Source of the DNA: Prostheceraeus crozeri
Lineage: Eukaryota > Platyhelminthes > Polycladida > Euryleptidae
Reading direction: 5' to 3'
Assembly (NCBI GenBank): GCA_907163375.1
Contig: CAJQUW010014769.1
Span: forward strand, 558,001 to 622,000
DNA: 64,000 nucleotides
Below the pieces are notes generated by a model, which was given only the letters and a program-made list of their open reading frames with translations, made no database searches and was not told the origin of the DNA. Position 1 is the stretch's first letter; each line of letters opens with the position of its first letter. Below, one piece after another: positions 33,989 through 45,240 of the stretch. The position numbers and the translations under genes were made by a program.

Positions 33989-36496
33989 CCCTTTCGCTGC
34001 CAATGACGAATATTTCGTTTTCACTAAGCAATACATCAGAGCCGGAGCAAAAAAGTATAAACGTATCTCTGATGCCAAAGACGAACATTTCGTCAGAACA
34101 TTTGCAATACCCGAGTGCCACTCAATTATCTACTCGGAAACTATTCACTGCCAATGACGAATATTTCGCAAAGATTTACAAATAGCTGAATGCCAGCGTT
34201 AACTGCAATGGATGATTACCTCAGTGCCAGAGAATTAAGCTAACGCACCAAAGCAGTTATGAAGAACAAGAAAGTTTATCATAAAATGTATTGCACGAGT
34301 ACAAAGCGTAAAATTATACATTCATGTCAACTGCATGAGACAATGTTTGAGATATTAAATCTCCAATGTGTATGATTGATGCTGATGTAAGGTTTTGAAA
34401 AAGCAAATTATAAAACTAGAACGAAACCTTTGTGTGGTAGGCCTCAAAACAGGGGGATGGACACAAAGGCACATGTCCACATGTATCACAGCAAAATTTG
34501 GTGTCCTTCCTCTGTTTGTGTCTGAAACAGACCACACAACGACGAAAAGTTTGTTTCTGATTCTTGTTTGGTGGTAAGAGGCGGGGATAATGCGCATCAC
34601 GATGCAAAAGCCTGAGTGGTGTATCCCCACTCAAAGATCGTGCAGGACGAGAGGTCATATTTTGCGCCATCAGTTGGTTTATTAAATTTGAAATAAATTG
34701 CTTCTTCGAGCACTCTGATCCATGCTGGTACACGACAAAGGCATTGTGGATTATAAAATCCAAAACCAACAAAAAAATTTTCTTATACCATTTGGTTGAT
34801 TTTCTTGACACAGAGTAGGCCTACGGGTTGATCACTTTAGAAAGTTTATCGACGCCGCCCATCGTCAAGTTGTAGTCAAGTATAATTTGGGGAATCACTT
34901 TTGAAGTGCGCCTCTTCGTTTTGATTTCAGCGAAAGAAGAATCATGCAAAGTTGAGATGAGATTAACGGTTTTGTTTCCGTTCCTCCGTGGATCGTTGAA
35001 ACGGAAAAGAGTGATGGAATGTTCATTCTTTTTGTAAGTGCAAGAGAGAAGGGCGTTCTTTTGAACGGCTTGGTCAAAAAAAGAAGATGGCAAGTCTTTC
35101 CGTGACTTATTGACGGTTCCATAGATGTCAAAGCCGCACTCGATAGCTCTTTTGGTCAGCTCAAGCGAATTGAAGTAGTTGTCGAGGACTAGGGTGTAAC
35201 CCTTCCCTTTCAGGGATCAGTCAATGACAAAACCAGTCTCGTAGCAAAGTAATGAAGGTGATGTGGTAAGTATAAACGTCCATCACAATCCGAAGGATGA
35301 TTGCCGGATAAAGTGTCTCTTCCAGTATAAATGATGAAGTTAAAAACAAAACTTGTATCAGATTCACAAACAAGAAAAAGCTTTATAACGTATCGTGCTC
35401 GTTTGCTCGGGATGTATTGCTTCCACTGTAGTCTTCCTTTAAACTTTTGTAAAAGCCCATCAATGGAAAGAATGTCCTTTGGCGTGTACGTTTGAAACCG
35501 TTCGAGAGCCAAATCAATAAATTTTCGAATTTTGTAGAGCTTGTCATTTTTGTCGGAGCTTTTGTTGTTTGCGAAATGTAAAGCCCGCAAAATGCTTTGG
35601 AAGCGATTCCGAGACATCAACTGGGAAAATATCGGAGTGTTAAGAATGGGATCTTCGGACCAGTAATCTGACAGTGAAGGTTTTTTAACCAGTCCCATAA
35701 TGAGGTGGATGACGAAAACTGTCATAATTTCATTGAAAGTTACGTCTTCCCATACTAATGCTCGAGAGTTAGATGTCTTTGCGAGTCCTTGTAGAGCTCG
35801 ACTGAATCGATTTGTTTCTTCTAGTATTAGTGCTATCATATCATCGGAAAAAAGTGTCGGAAAGCACTCACTTCATTTTCAAAATTGGCCGTGATTCCTG
35901 GCTCTCCCGAAAAAGTAAATGGTGGTTTCAAATCATCGCCTTCTTTCCATCCTGTGATTTCTGCATGATGTTCTGTGTCATCTTCAGGATCAGAAAAATC
36001 GCTTTCTTCAGAATCACTTCCACTGCTTTCTTAAGATGACATCTTCACTCAAGAGCGTGAGAAAAAGTGAGCTTCGAACGACAAACCCTGAAATTTATGA
36101 CACTTTTGCTAAAAATAGATATGAAGTGTTTGGTATCGTTAGAAACCGTAAAACGTCACCAACAATCCCATCTTACTTTCATTTCAATTGAAACGTTGTA
36201 GAGAACATCAGATGGAATTGCAAATATCAAACGCCAAAAACGAAATATTCGTCATTGGCACTGTGTTGTTATTTCATGGGTGACGAAATATTCGTCCATG
36301 GCATTCTAGTATTTTCTATATAAAATCACGTGGTATTGGTGAAATAGGGGAGCTTCGCGAAATATTCGTCATTGGCAGTGACTGATAATCCTACTTCAAA
36401 ATACTCTGGCACTCGCTAAATGTTTGTGAAGAGACGAAATGTTCGTCATTGGCACCATTTTATTTGATTACTAGAATTTCGTTGGCAGCGAAAGGG
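33989..36496. mobile_element. piggyBac element (2508 bp) inside the mariner
   Basis: Perfect 15-bp inverted termini CCCTTTCGCTGCCAA, flanked by TTAA at 33985-33988 and 36497-36500. Subterminal arrays of TGCCAATGACGAATATTTCG lie at 33998, 34073 and 34149, with inverted copies at 36241, 36284, 36358 and 36435. One minus-strand transposase gene, decayed. Confidence 0.95.
34416..36042 (-). pseudogene. piggyBac transposase, decayed
   Basis: From an ATG at 36042 an acidic serine-rich N terminus (SDSEESDFSDPEDD) leads to the DDE domain: LSIDG...KFKGRLQWKQY (first Asp), VLDNYFNSLEL (second Asp, near 35180) and LDYNLTMGGVDKL (third Asp, near 34860). Then KWYKKIFLLVLDFIIHNAF and a C-terminal cross-brace zinc finger (CVVC...CDTCGHVPLC...CF). 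At least three disruptions exist: an in-frame stop four codons in, a frame change near 35840, and stops or frame changes near 35210 and 34810. All three catalytic aspartates survive as codons, but the usual Glu after the first Asp is Gly. It lies entirely inside the terminal repeats, so it is this element's own gene. Confidence 0.9.
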
Positions 36497-36555
36497 TTAA
36501 TAAGTGGCGTGAAGAGGGTTTCGGTGCAATATTTGCATTCTCCTGGTCGTCCGAA

Positions 36556-38013
36556 CAGGGTTGGTCAAAACCCACCCGGTCAGAAAAAAACCCGATTTCA
36601 CCCGCCCGGCGGACGAAATCGGGCGGGTGAAATCGGGTGAAATCGGGCGAAATCGGGTGAAATGGATTTTTCCATATTATGTCATTTTTTCGATGCTTCT
36701 AATTAAAATACAGTAATGCCAATTCATTTTTCTGATTTATTGACTCTGCCTCTTCTCAAAAATCATCGTATGGAATGTATACAATTCCGTAATCTACATG
36801 TTTCTTACTACAACACTAAATATTGAAAAGGAAAAGGAAAACCGAATAATATGTCAATTAACGTCCGATGTTTTCATTGCGCAAGAAACTTAGCGCCTAT
36901 GCTGATATGATGCCCATTGTCCATCCCTGACTCGCCGGACATCAGCCAGCCTGGATTTGTCAACAGCGGACTGTAGTGATGCATTCGTGAGATGATGGGG
37001 AATTCGGGAGAGCGCACGCATTTTGGTTGACGCTGCTGGTCGCATGTCTTTGGGTGGCTGGTGCAGTCTAAAGTGCGTAAGATAAGATCGATATTGGCAA
37101 ACAATGATTTAAAGCCACTGCCCACAAGTCTGATCATTAATGTTATTATCGCATACAAAAGACACTCGGAAATGATGGGGAGTTCGGGGTGGCGCGTGCA
37201 TGGTGCGCGCGCGTCATTACTGATACCGCAGCAGGCTGCAAGTCTTTGACACTTCGGACCATAAGAAAGAGCGTGCGTCCTCCATTTCACATATTAGGAC
37301 GAGGTCTTTCGACCACACCAAACGACCATCCTCAGGTAATCAAAAAAAATAAATGAATAAAATGAATCGAAATTATGATATGAAAGTTCGACGAAACGAT
37401 CTGCGTATTATTTAGCTTTAGTATCAGTAATACTGCTAACAGTTGGGCCTATATTTTTGTCTAGGCCTATATTTTCTTACTTTTTGAATACCGGTATAAC
37501 AAACAGATATTTGGTGATCGATGTTTAAATGACTCATTAGATCTTCCCCGTTTTGACCATATATTTTAATAAAAAGTTCAATTTATAGCCTCTACTGTAC
37601 ACATGTGTTTTCTCTCTGATAATACAATAGTAGAAAAAACTTATAAATTTTTGATAACAGCCAATCTTGTGGAAAGTATACTATTCGTAAATGTAGCTGA
37701 GAGAATAACTTTATATGATTCCTTATTTAGATAGCCTGTAATTATCTGAATATTTGGTACGGCTAAAATACAGTAACCTATATTAAGTACTCACCGATAT
37801 TTTCTCATGATATTGTATTTTAATCATGGTTTACATTACACTGATGTGTGCAATGTAGTTTGATTTTTCAATAAAATGATAATTATGAAATAAGAGATTA
37901 CCTCTAGATTAAACCCGAAAAACCCGATTAAACCCGGTATAAAAAACCCGAAAAAACCCGCCCGGATATAACCCGATAAAACCCCGGGTGGGTTTTTTTG
38001 CCGACCAACCCTG
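36556..38013. mobile_element. Second non-autonomous hAT element (1458 bp) inside the mariner, TSD CGTCCGAA
   Basis: Starts CAGGGTTGGTC and ends GACCAACCCTG, flanked exactly by CGTCCGAA at 36548-36555 and 38014-38021. Just inside each end are arrays of AAATCGGGTG or AACCCG words. Within it, GATGGGGA-TTCGGG-phrases at about 36991 and 37171 form a direct repeat of roughly 180-bp period. No transposase. Confidence 0.92.
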
Positions 38014-38046
38014 CGTCCGAAGTAAGTTCGTTCCCCTGGGACCATC

Positions 38047-38890
38047 ATGCGTGTCAGGGACGCTATTCAGAGGAGTCCAAGGCGATCAGTACGCCGTCAT
38101 TCAGTAACTCTTGGCATAAGTCGTGGAACCATGCAACGGATTGTGCATCGTGACTTAAAACTGCATCCATACAAAATTCAAGTTGTTCAGCAATTGTCGG
38201 ATAATGACAGTGTCGTGAGAACAGAGTTCTGCGAAAGGTTTTTAGAGCTCGTGGAAGATCCTGGATTTCTTGACTCTCTTCTTATGTCAGATGAGGCACA
38301 TTTTCATTTAAGTGGCTTCGTAAATAAACAGAACTACCGGTATTGGGCACCTAATAATCCCCGAGACATACACCAGAAACCTCTTCATAGTGAAAAAGTT
38401 ACTGTTTGGTGCGCTATAACATCTCATTTTCAAAGATTATTACGGCGAGAACGTGACTGTTAACAGCGAGCGATACGATACCATGCTTCACAGCTTCTTG
38501 ATTTCATTTCTTGAAGATATTCCATTGAATGAGAGACAGAAACTTTGGTTTCTGCAAGACGGGGCATCATCACACACGTCGCGTCAATGCATGAAAACTC
38601 TTCGGCAGATGTTTCCTGGACGATTGATATCGCGATACGGCGACATCAACTGGCCTCCTCGTTCGCCGGACCTTACCGCGCCGGACTTCTTTCTATGGGG
38701 GTACTTTAAACATGAGGTTTATAAGAAACTTCCCTCTAGCATTCCTGAATTGAAACATGCGATTCAAACTGAAATTAGGAACATTCAGCAAGACACAATT
38801 CATCGTATCATGCACTCCATTCCTCAAAGACTTCAAGAGTGTTTGGAAAATCGTGGTGGTCATCTTTTGGACGTCATTTTCAAGAAATAA
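38047..38890 (+). pseudogene. DD41D mariner transposase, catalytic part
   Basis: The first block (from 38047) has a helix-turn-helix with RSPRRSVRRHSVTLGISRG and the first catalytic Asp in LLMSDEAHFHLSG, then LHSEKVTVWCAI. A frame change near 38440 leads into VTVNSERYD, WFLQDGASSHTS (second Asp) and WPPRSPDLTAPDFFLWG (third Asp). I count 41 residues between the second and third Asp, the DD41D spacing of the rosa/Visitor branch of IS630-Tc1-mariner. The N-terminal part lies to the left, split by the piggyBac at a TTAA and by the hAT element in the GRPK codons. An in-frame stop follows GRPK. Not functional. Confidence 0.88.
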
Positions 38891-40095
38891 AAGACAGATT
38901 TATTGTTGAATTTGTTTTATAGCTAAAATTATTGACTGCAGAAATGATTTATTTAGTAGGTCAGCTTATCAGATTAGTTTCAAAAATTAAGGAGAGAGGG
39001 AGTGTTAAGAAAGCTTCTGTATGGAAAACATCGAAAAAAATCGTGATTTTTTGGTTTTTCTGTTACAAGGTTTCAGAACGTACAATAAGCCTATTTATTG
39101 AATTGATGTATGTGTACATAAACTGCTGCGTATGGCCAGTTAGTATTCTCTCATTGCAACTCCGTAACTATTCTAGGACGTAGATGGCAATATTTTGAAA
39201 ACCGTCAGACCTTTTTGGTCCACCCTGTATAACTTTTATAGCTTCTATCGTTAAATAGGATTTTCCACAACATTAATGACCATCAACATCTCATCATAAA
39301 CGCTCTTCGCTGGATCCGGGCGGATCTCATGTCATATCCCGGATTCGGATATTTGCAACAGGATCCGCCGGATCTTGACCCGTTGCAATCCCTGGTTCCA
39401 AGCCATTGAGAGAGCACCAGGAATTCATATTGCTTATTTCGGCTTGAAGTATGTTGTTGCAGTCATCAGAATGATTGATTGGGCAAAGAATCATAACATC
39501 GTCAGCATATTTAAGACTAGGGTTTTGGTGTGAAATGACGAAATAGTGCCCACATGCACAGCGAAGAGATAAGGACCGATGACTGATCCTTGGGTGACTC
39601 CAGATGTAACGTTTGTGATTGAATTGAAATATTTTCTTTTCAAGACATTTGCTGTTTGCAATCTTCAAAATAATCTCTCAGCCACCGGATGCAGGTGCTT
39701 GGAATATTTGAATTCGAAACAGTTAGGAACAGCGCCTCGTGACTCAATTTGTCAAATGCCTTCTTCATGTCAAACGACATGGCCATGACTCTCTTGATGT
39801 TATTGTTCTCAAGCTGGCTAGTCACAAACTCATGTAAGCGTAGATGAGCAGATACCGACGAGCATGAGGGTCAAAAGCCATACTGATCTTGTCCATACAA
39901 TGATAAGACTGTCGAATATGTTTCTCTTTATACAATGGAACACATGTGAAAGATGGGAGGAGAGATAATTAATTATCAGTAAGCATTTCGATATTCAATA
40001 ACATTCATCAAAATGCACAAGTGGATTGTTTTATCAATTGACGGCTCATTTCTGTATTTTACGTAACTAATTCACGATAACTTTCCTATCGGTAA

Positions 40096-40310
40096 CTAAT
40101 CCTTACTTAATATTTTTGAAAATATATTAGAAAGAGGGTCGACAAAATCATGCAGATGTTCAACATACACAAAAGTGATTATCAGCTCACATGTAATGTG
40201 GACAGCATCTCACCTGTAATGAATCGATTGATTGAAAATCAGGAACACAAATAGAAAATGTCGACCCTCTAGATTGAAAGATATTAGCAATTGACTAATC
40301 TGAGGTGGAC
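40096..40310. repeat. Inverted repeat, ~50-bp imperfect arms
   Basis: AGAGGGTCGACA near 40134-40145 is mirrored by TGTCGACCCTCT near 40259-40270, and the AT-rich sequence outside the words also pairs loosely. Possible small MITE. No target duplication seen. Confidence 0.45.
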
Positions 40311-40484
40311 AGTTCGCTTTAACTGATGTGAATAAATCTCACTGGTCAAGTCGTTACTATAAGGATGAAGTCATATTGTTTCTAATTTTCTGTGCTTCTG
40401 TCAAATAGCAGGACATTGATTTCAATTCATTCGCATGCACCGAATGTATTATTGAATATACATGTAGATCCTCCTAATAGATAT

Positions 40485-41115
40485 CTATGAATGAAGGGAT
40501 GTACTTTCTCCTGATTTCAATATAAACAGGACATTGAACAGTGAAATGAAAAAAATCTCGATGTCGCCGGAATCACATAATTTACAAGTTTTGTTTTCTG
40601 TGTTATCTCGATTAATGCGATTCCCTGTTCGATCTTTAAGAAAAATTTGAACTTCGCTTCCATCTACGTTTAGATTAAGATATTTTTTGTATTGCATTCA
40701 AATCTTGCTAATCTTAAATAATTTTTTCCAGTTTTTCACTGGATTTTGCATTCTGAATCCATTGTTCACGGGAATATTCCATCAATCGATGTTTGACAAA
40801 AATTTTCTCTTTATTCTCTCTTAATTGTATTTGATTTGTGCATAATTCCTTGAGATTTGTTTTCTCTATTAGACTAGATATTTTCCAGCACTCAGTATTT
40901 TTAAAGTCACTTTCACAGACATTCTTTGATGCTGTATTGAATAGATTAGTCAAATGTTTAGAAATAGATGATGACAATTTTATCCAATAGAGAATTGCTG
41001 CTTTGAAAAAGTGATAAGCGTATTCATATGGAAATATTCCAATTTCTCCTATTAAACAGTAGTTTGCTGTTGTTAACATCAGGTGAACGAATCTTTTGTA
41101 GAATTGAAGTTGCAT
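40485..41115 (-). mobile_element. LINE C-terminal fragment (post-RT region)
   Basis: Two adjacent minus-strand frames read LQFYKRFVH...TANYCLIGEIGIFPYEY and KKYLNLNVDGSEVQIFLKDR...ENKTCKLCDSGDIE. This matches the layout of the region after RT in CR1/Jockey-like LINEs: a block ending in ELGR-P, then an 'R-H-L-IE-GR' segment and a Cys-x2-Cys motif followed by E-E-HF. It lies 5' of LINE A on the same strand, so it is a separate, 5'-truncated copy. The stop between the frames shows decay. Confidence 0.6.
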
Positions 41116-44038
41116 TTAGTTTATATTACCTAAGTTCTGATGAAAAAAGAATTCTGAACCATATTTTGTTTTTGATGAAACTAGCATTTCAAATGTGTCT
41201 TTCACAATAGCACCAAAATGTCGTAACTTTTTCAATACTAAATATGACACTCGTTTTCCACAATTATGCAAATAGGCTATTCCAAATGCTTCTTATTCTT
41301 ATTTGATATTGACAGCTTTTAATTCAAGAAACGCAAGCTCGGAAGATGATTATCCTCCAGGAATCTCAGTTAACAATATGAAATATGGTAAAGATAGAGT
41401 CTTTACGTATCCGGGCAGTTGTATGATACATTAAGAAAATAGACTTCTTCGGATACAATTAGGTTGTTGAAGTTGGCAGACGTTTCGCTATTGCAGCTTT
41501 CTCAATGCCAGTGAAACACAGAATGAGTGCAAGCATTCACAAGATTGATCTGCACGAGGTGAACAAGATTCGATAGACTGAAATCAACACGGACACTGAA
41601 ATCAATAGATAAAGTCAATACAACCCAGTATGTCACGTAAGCAGGTATATGGAAAGTTTACAACATACTGAAAATGGGCAAAAGTGAGGGAACGTTAAGT
41701 CAGCAGTAAACATATAATGTAGACTTTTTAAGATAATGACCTTCCGAAAGCCCATAGTCATCATTAATATTGCCACTTTCGAGCTCATTTTTCGTGTTAG
41801 CACAGCTCTCCGCGGACTTTTACATATTTCAGGCGCACTTTTACGTATTTGAGGCAAAAGAACACAATGTGGTTGAACAATTTCTTCGGCATCGACATCG
41901 AATGATTTTGAGACCATCTGAGGCAGCTGGATCTTGATCTGTAGTTACTGGAACTAATGGCGAATTTTCCCTTTCATCTCGAACTGCTGGACATAGTACT
42001 TATTCTTCCAGTTATATCTTTCCACTTCAAAATTTGCAAATGGACCAGGAATTAAGATTGGCAGCTCTATCAGTTGGTGGAAGCATTTCTGGTCGGATGG
42101 TCTTTGACGTAGTGTAAATTCAAGTATCAAGCACACCGCAGATTGTTGAATTTTTCTTCACTCCTTCCGTTTTACATAATGAAAAGCATTTCATGACTGT
42201 CCTGCGAGATTTCATCCACTGTTGTCTCTTCAAAGTGAAATGCATCGCTTAGGGATTGGAGCTCATCAGATCGTTCTAATTTGCTAAAAGTCGCGCACAA
42301 CCCGTGTCCGAAGGCAACAGAAGTTGTGTCGCAACCAGGCTTGTATGAGCTGAATGTACTTCGAGATGATGTTTCCAGTGTTCTCCATAATAACGTGGAG
42401 TGGCATACAATTGAATCCTTACATTCGAACGTTTTGATGATTTATGAGAAGAATACATCATTCATATTTCTTTTGCCATAATAATGGTGATTGAATCGCA
42501 TCATTTGACACGAGATTCGAGGTAGTAAGATGCAGAACAGCTCGTTAACGGACCACAGGATGAGTTTGTAACTTAATCTCTTCATAATTTTCAGTACTGA
42601 AATCGGCAATTTTTTCTCAGTCACACCTGATAAATGTACTTTTTTTCTTTGCGCAATCCTGTAATCGCCTCCCGGACCATGGAGCGCGTTTTCTGTAAAA
42701 TTGATAAATGTCAATTATTTAAGAATAAATTGCGTATTTCTCTAAAACAATTATTGCCTCGTCATCCGACACCTTAATAATGGTGATCAAATTTTCCGGG
42801 TTAGTAAAAGCATATGTGTACTATAGGTGGTGTCATATACACGTAAATACTTGACAAGGGACAATATTGACAATGCACATGTAATAATGAATTATCATAT
42901 ATTCAATTCTATCATCATTTCTTTACAATATTCTGAAACTTGGAGAATGACGTAGTTGTGATCACCAGATGATGAGCTTCACTTTGATGTGCCATGTTAT
43001 GTGTTTCGAATAATCATGACACGTCTACAAAAGTAATCATGTTTTTGCATTTTTATGTTTATTATTATCACCATCATTGCTACTTGAATTATATAGTCTT
43101 CTGAGGCAGGAGAGTGACATGCATTCACCGAATGCAATATTAATTGACTTAATTGACCTGATGGCTACACTCACCTGATTTTGATGTGTAATATGATAAC
43201 ATTCTGAGAAACTCGTAAAATTCTCTGAATAGTTATATCATTAATTACATGTATAATACATGGACCTGTAAGAAAGAATGTGTCTGGATGGATTTCGGTG
43301 AGAAACTTCTTTTGCCAGGAATGTTTGTGGCAATTTTCAGCTTGTTACAACTTTCTAGGTTGTACGACTGGACCAAACATGCATGTGAGAAAATGGTTAA
43401 ATGAGGATGAAGTGAACTGAAATGCTGTGTTTGCCGGCATTAGCAGGCTTGCTAAATCTGCATGCATCGAGAGCTTCATAAATAAAGGTACATGAATATG
43501 ACTTAAAGATGTTCCATGCCAAAAATTGTGGCTTTATGCATAGTACTTAATTTTCTTGATCAGAGAAAACTAATAAAATCTCATTTTTACCGAAATTTTC
43601 AGTCAATTTCTCGTTGGATCTACCTGTGTTTTTCTTTAATCCTGTCATGCATGAGCAGGAACCGGGTAGAACTCGACAGACGTGTAAATTCGTAGTAGCC
43701 ATGAGGTACATCATTCCGAGAAAGTCTGATTATTCGGTCTCGTTCCCTTCATAAAGAAACTCGTGTGTTCGCAGCCGGACTAGTTCTTATCGAGGTTTGC
43801 ATGTACTGATTTCCAAATCAGTTATCTTAATTATCGAATATTAAGTTATCGGGGTTGCTTAATGTTCGCAATGATAGTGCAGATAATCCTTGCGAATTAT
43901 ATAAACTTTCGATCAAATGCAATGGGTGGTTTCCGTGTAAATCTACATGTTCGCAGATCTGCCTCTCACAGGATGTTATTGTCAGAATGTGATATTGTAT
44001 CGGTAAAATCTTATCTTTCTTATACGATGCAACAACTG
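41116..44038. other. Non-coding stretch before the rhomboid gene
   Basis: Several short frames on both strands (for example 41633-41917 and 42442-42714, minus) resemble nothing I know. On the minus strand at 41471-41513 the phrase TTGAGAAAGCTGCAATAGCG followed by AAACGTCTGCC resembles junctions of Penelope-like elements. The rhomboid promoter should lie at the right end. Confidence 0.4.
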
Positions 44039-44046
44039 TATAAAAG
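44039..44046 (+). promoter_or_regulatory. Candidate TATA box of the rhomboid gene
   Basis: TATAAAAG, 28 bp before the ATG. If used, the transcript would start almost at the ATG, so it may be a chance match. Confidence 0.3.
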
Positions 44047-44073
44047 TATTGCAATGTATTGATCATTATCACA

Positions 44074-45240
44074 ATGTCTGAAATCACATCTGATACGGAG
44101 GAATTAACTCTAAGAGATAATAATTACATTCGTCGCATAGTGCTAGCAAAGTACAAAACTGTTTTTGGAAGAGAACGTAATAGAGATGGCGTTCCCAAGC
44201 GGCAACTCAGAAAACAAATTATTGATCGGACCAACAGTATTTCTGCTCGACGAGCTTTATCAATTATTGATCATGCCGATGAAGATATGGACGGTCGAAT
44301 AACACTCGACGAGTTTGTGAGACAAATGTGTAGAGAAGATGACGTAACTTTGGAGCGTCTGACTGCTCCTAAACGTTTTCTAAACCAAACCGTTCGCATG
44401 GTGGATCCTCGAAGGTCATACATACCAAGACCTGGTCTGGATGAATACATTTTTCAACATTGGGACTGGGGTGAAAGATCAGAAATTGATACGTTTATAC
44501 AAGTTTACACATGCCTGCCTCCCCCAATATTCATTCCACTCATAAGTGCTGTACAAATAGCCATTTTCATCTATTGTTCTGTGACATACCCAATGTTGTC
44601 ATCAAAAGTTCCACCAAATTCCAGTCTTCCGTATGAACCCGATCGCAGGTACGAGGTGTGGAGATATGTCTCATATATGCTCCTACATGGCAATGCTCGC
44701 CACCTTATCTTTAATCTCATAAATCAATTGATTCTCGGAATGGCTCTCGAATTAGCTCATAAGGGCTTAAGAGTTGGATTCATATACATCATGGGCGTCA
44801 TCACCGGGGCACTTTTACATGGATTTTTCCTTCATAAGGGACTTATTGGGGCTAGCGGAGGTTGTTATGCGCTGATCGGAGCACATACAGCTAATGTCCT
44901 CATAAATTGGAAGGAGATGCAGTTGCGTTGGAAGCATTCAATTCGCAAAGTGCTATCATCAGCTTTTTTTAGAGTTTTACTTTTGGGTACATATGGAATC
45001 ATTGACATCTCAATGGTAATCGCTGATAGTATGGATCCTAACAATAAAAATGTTGCTAGTTTTCCTGCGCATGCTGGGGGCTTCATAACAGGATTATTTA
45101 TTGGAGTGCCTGTGCTGAAAAACCTTGTAATCAAAAGATGGGAAAAGCGCCTCTTTATAATTTCTACTGTGCTTTACATAATATTCTTGATCATTCTTAT
45201 CACATTAAATGCAATTCCACATGATGATAATTTAGTATAG
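44074..45240 (+). CDS. EF-hand rhomboid intramembrane serine protease (RHBDL-like)
   Basis: 388 residues from the ATG at 44074 (ACAATGT, A at -3). Rhomboids cut membrane proteins inside the bilayer; RHBDL1-3 and fly Rhomboid/Stet release EGF-type ligands and similar substrates. The cytosolic N terminus holds one canonical EF-hand loop, D-E-D-M-D-G-R-I-T-L-D-E (69-80), a probable calcium-binding site as in RHBDL1/3. The membrane core shows WRYVSYMLLHGNARHLIFN (His205, His210, Asn214), the nucleophile Ser261 in GASGG, and His333 in PAHAGG, making the Ser-His dyad. About seven hydrophobic segments are visible. The frame is complete with no intron, unlike most animal relatives, so it may be a retrogene or simply intron-poor. 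All catalytic residues are present. Confidence 0.93.
   Translation: MSEITSDTEELTLRDNNYIRRIVLAKYKTVFGRERNRDGVPKRQLRKQIIDRTNSISARRALSIIDHADEDMDGRITLDEFVRQMCREDDVTLERLTAPKRFLNQTVRMVDPRRSYIPRPGLDEYIFQHWDWGERSEIDTFIQVYTCLPPPIFIPLISAVQIAIFIYCSVTYPMLSSKVPPNSSLPYEPDRRYEVWRYVSYMLLHGNARHLIFNLINQLILGMALELAHKGLRVGFIYIMGVITGALLHGFFLHKGLIGASGGCYALIGAHTANVLINWKEMQLRWKHSIRKVLSSAFFRVLLLGTYGIIDISMVIADSMDPNNKNVASFPAHAGGFITGLFIGVPVLKNLVIKRWEKRLFIISTVLYIIFLIILITLNAIPHDDNLV

Larger units (their letters stand above)
33507..39227 (+). mobile_element. DD41D Tc1/mariner element (net ~1.74 kb) inside the hAT element
   Basis: Termini CAGGGTGGACCAGAAAGGTC and, reversed at the right, CAGGGTGGACCAAAAAGGTC, extending through CTGACGGTTTTCAAAAT. 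TA dinucleotides flank at 33505-33506 and 39228-39229. A piggyBac (33989-36496) and a second hAT-type element (36556-38013) lie inside. Subtracting both with their duplications leaves about 1743 bp, the size expected for a mariner. The left part (33600-33984) holds the degraded N-terminal transposase segment. Confidence 0.92.
32599..39394. mobile_element. Non-autonomous hAT element in LINE A (net ~1.07 kb), TSD GTTCCAAG
   Basis: Starts TAGGGATTGCAA and ends TTGCAATCCCTG, flanked by GTTCCAAG at 32591-32598 and 39395-39402. Both ends carry GGATCC / CCCGGG words in arrays. The middle 33507-39227 is a later mariner insertion; without it the element is about 1.07 kb. No transposase of its own. Confidence 0.9.
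32380..39960 (-). mobile_element. LINE A fragment (RT), split by nested DNA transposons
   Basis: Minus-strand RT motifs lie at the right: FDMKKAFDKLSH (near 39770), GVTQGSVIGPYLF (near 39580) and YADD (near 39490), ending in SWCSLNGLE at about 39410. The RT resumes at 32590 with LNSDKTKVIAFG and FLGITFQ-NLKWD down to about 32430. Removing 32599-39394 plus one target copy joins GGCTTGGAAC to TCAACAGTG in frame (Asn-Gly-Leu-Glu-Leu-Asn-Ser-Asp-Lys-Thr-Lys). The LINE is 5'-truncated, with frame breaks, and looks CR1/Jockey-like. Confidence 0.85.

Noticed and set aside
34355-34630. 91-residue minus-strand frame as an independent gene
   Set aside because: It overlaps the piggyBac zinc-finger end in another frame.
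37285-37340. Functional hammerhead ribozyme (minus strand, CTGAGGA...GAAAG)
   Set aside because: The stem II arms do not pair; the GGTC/GACC pairing forms a simple hairpin across GAAA instead.
41633-42714. Cluster of short frames on both strands as a possible multi-exon gene
   Set aside because: No consistent splice sites, mutual overlap, and no similarity that I can recognise.
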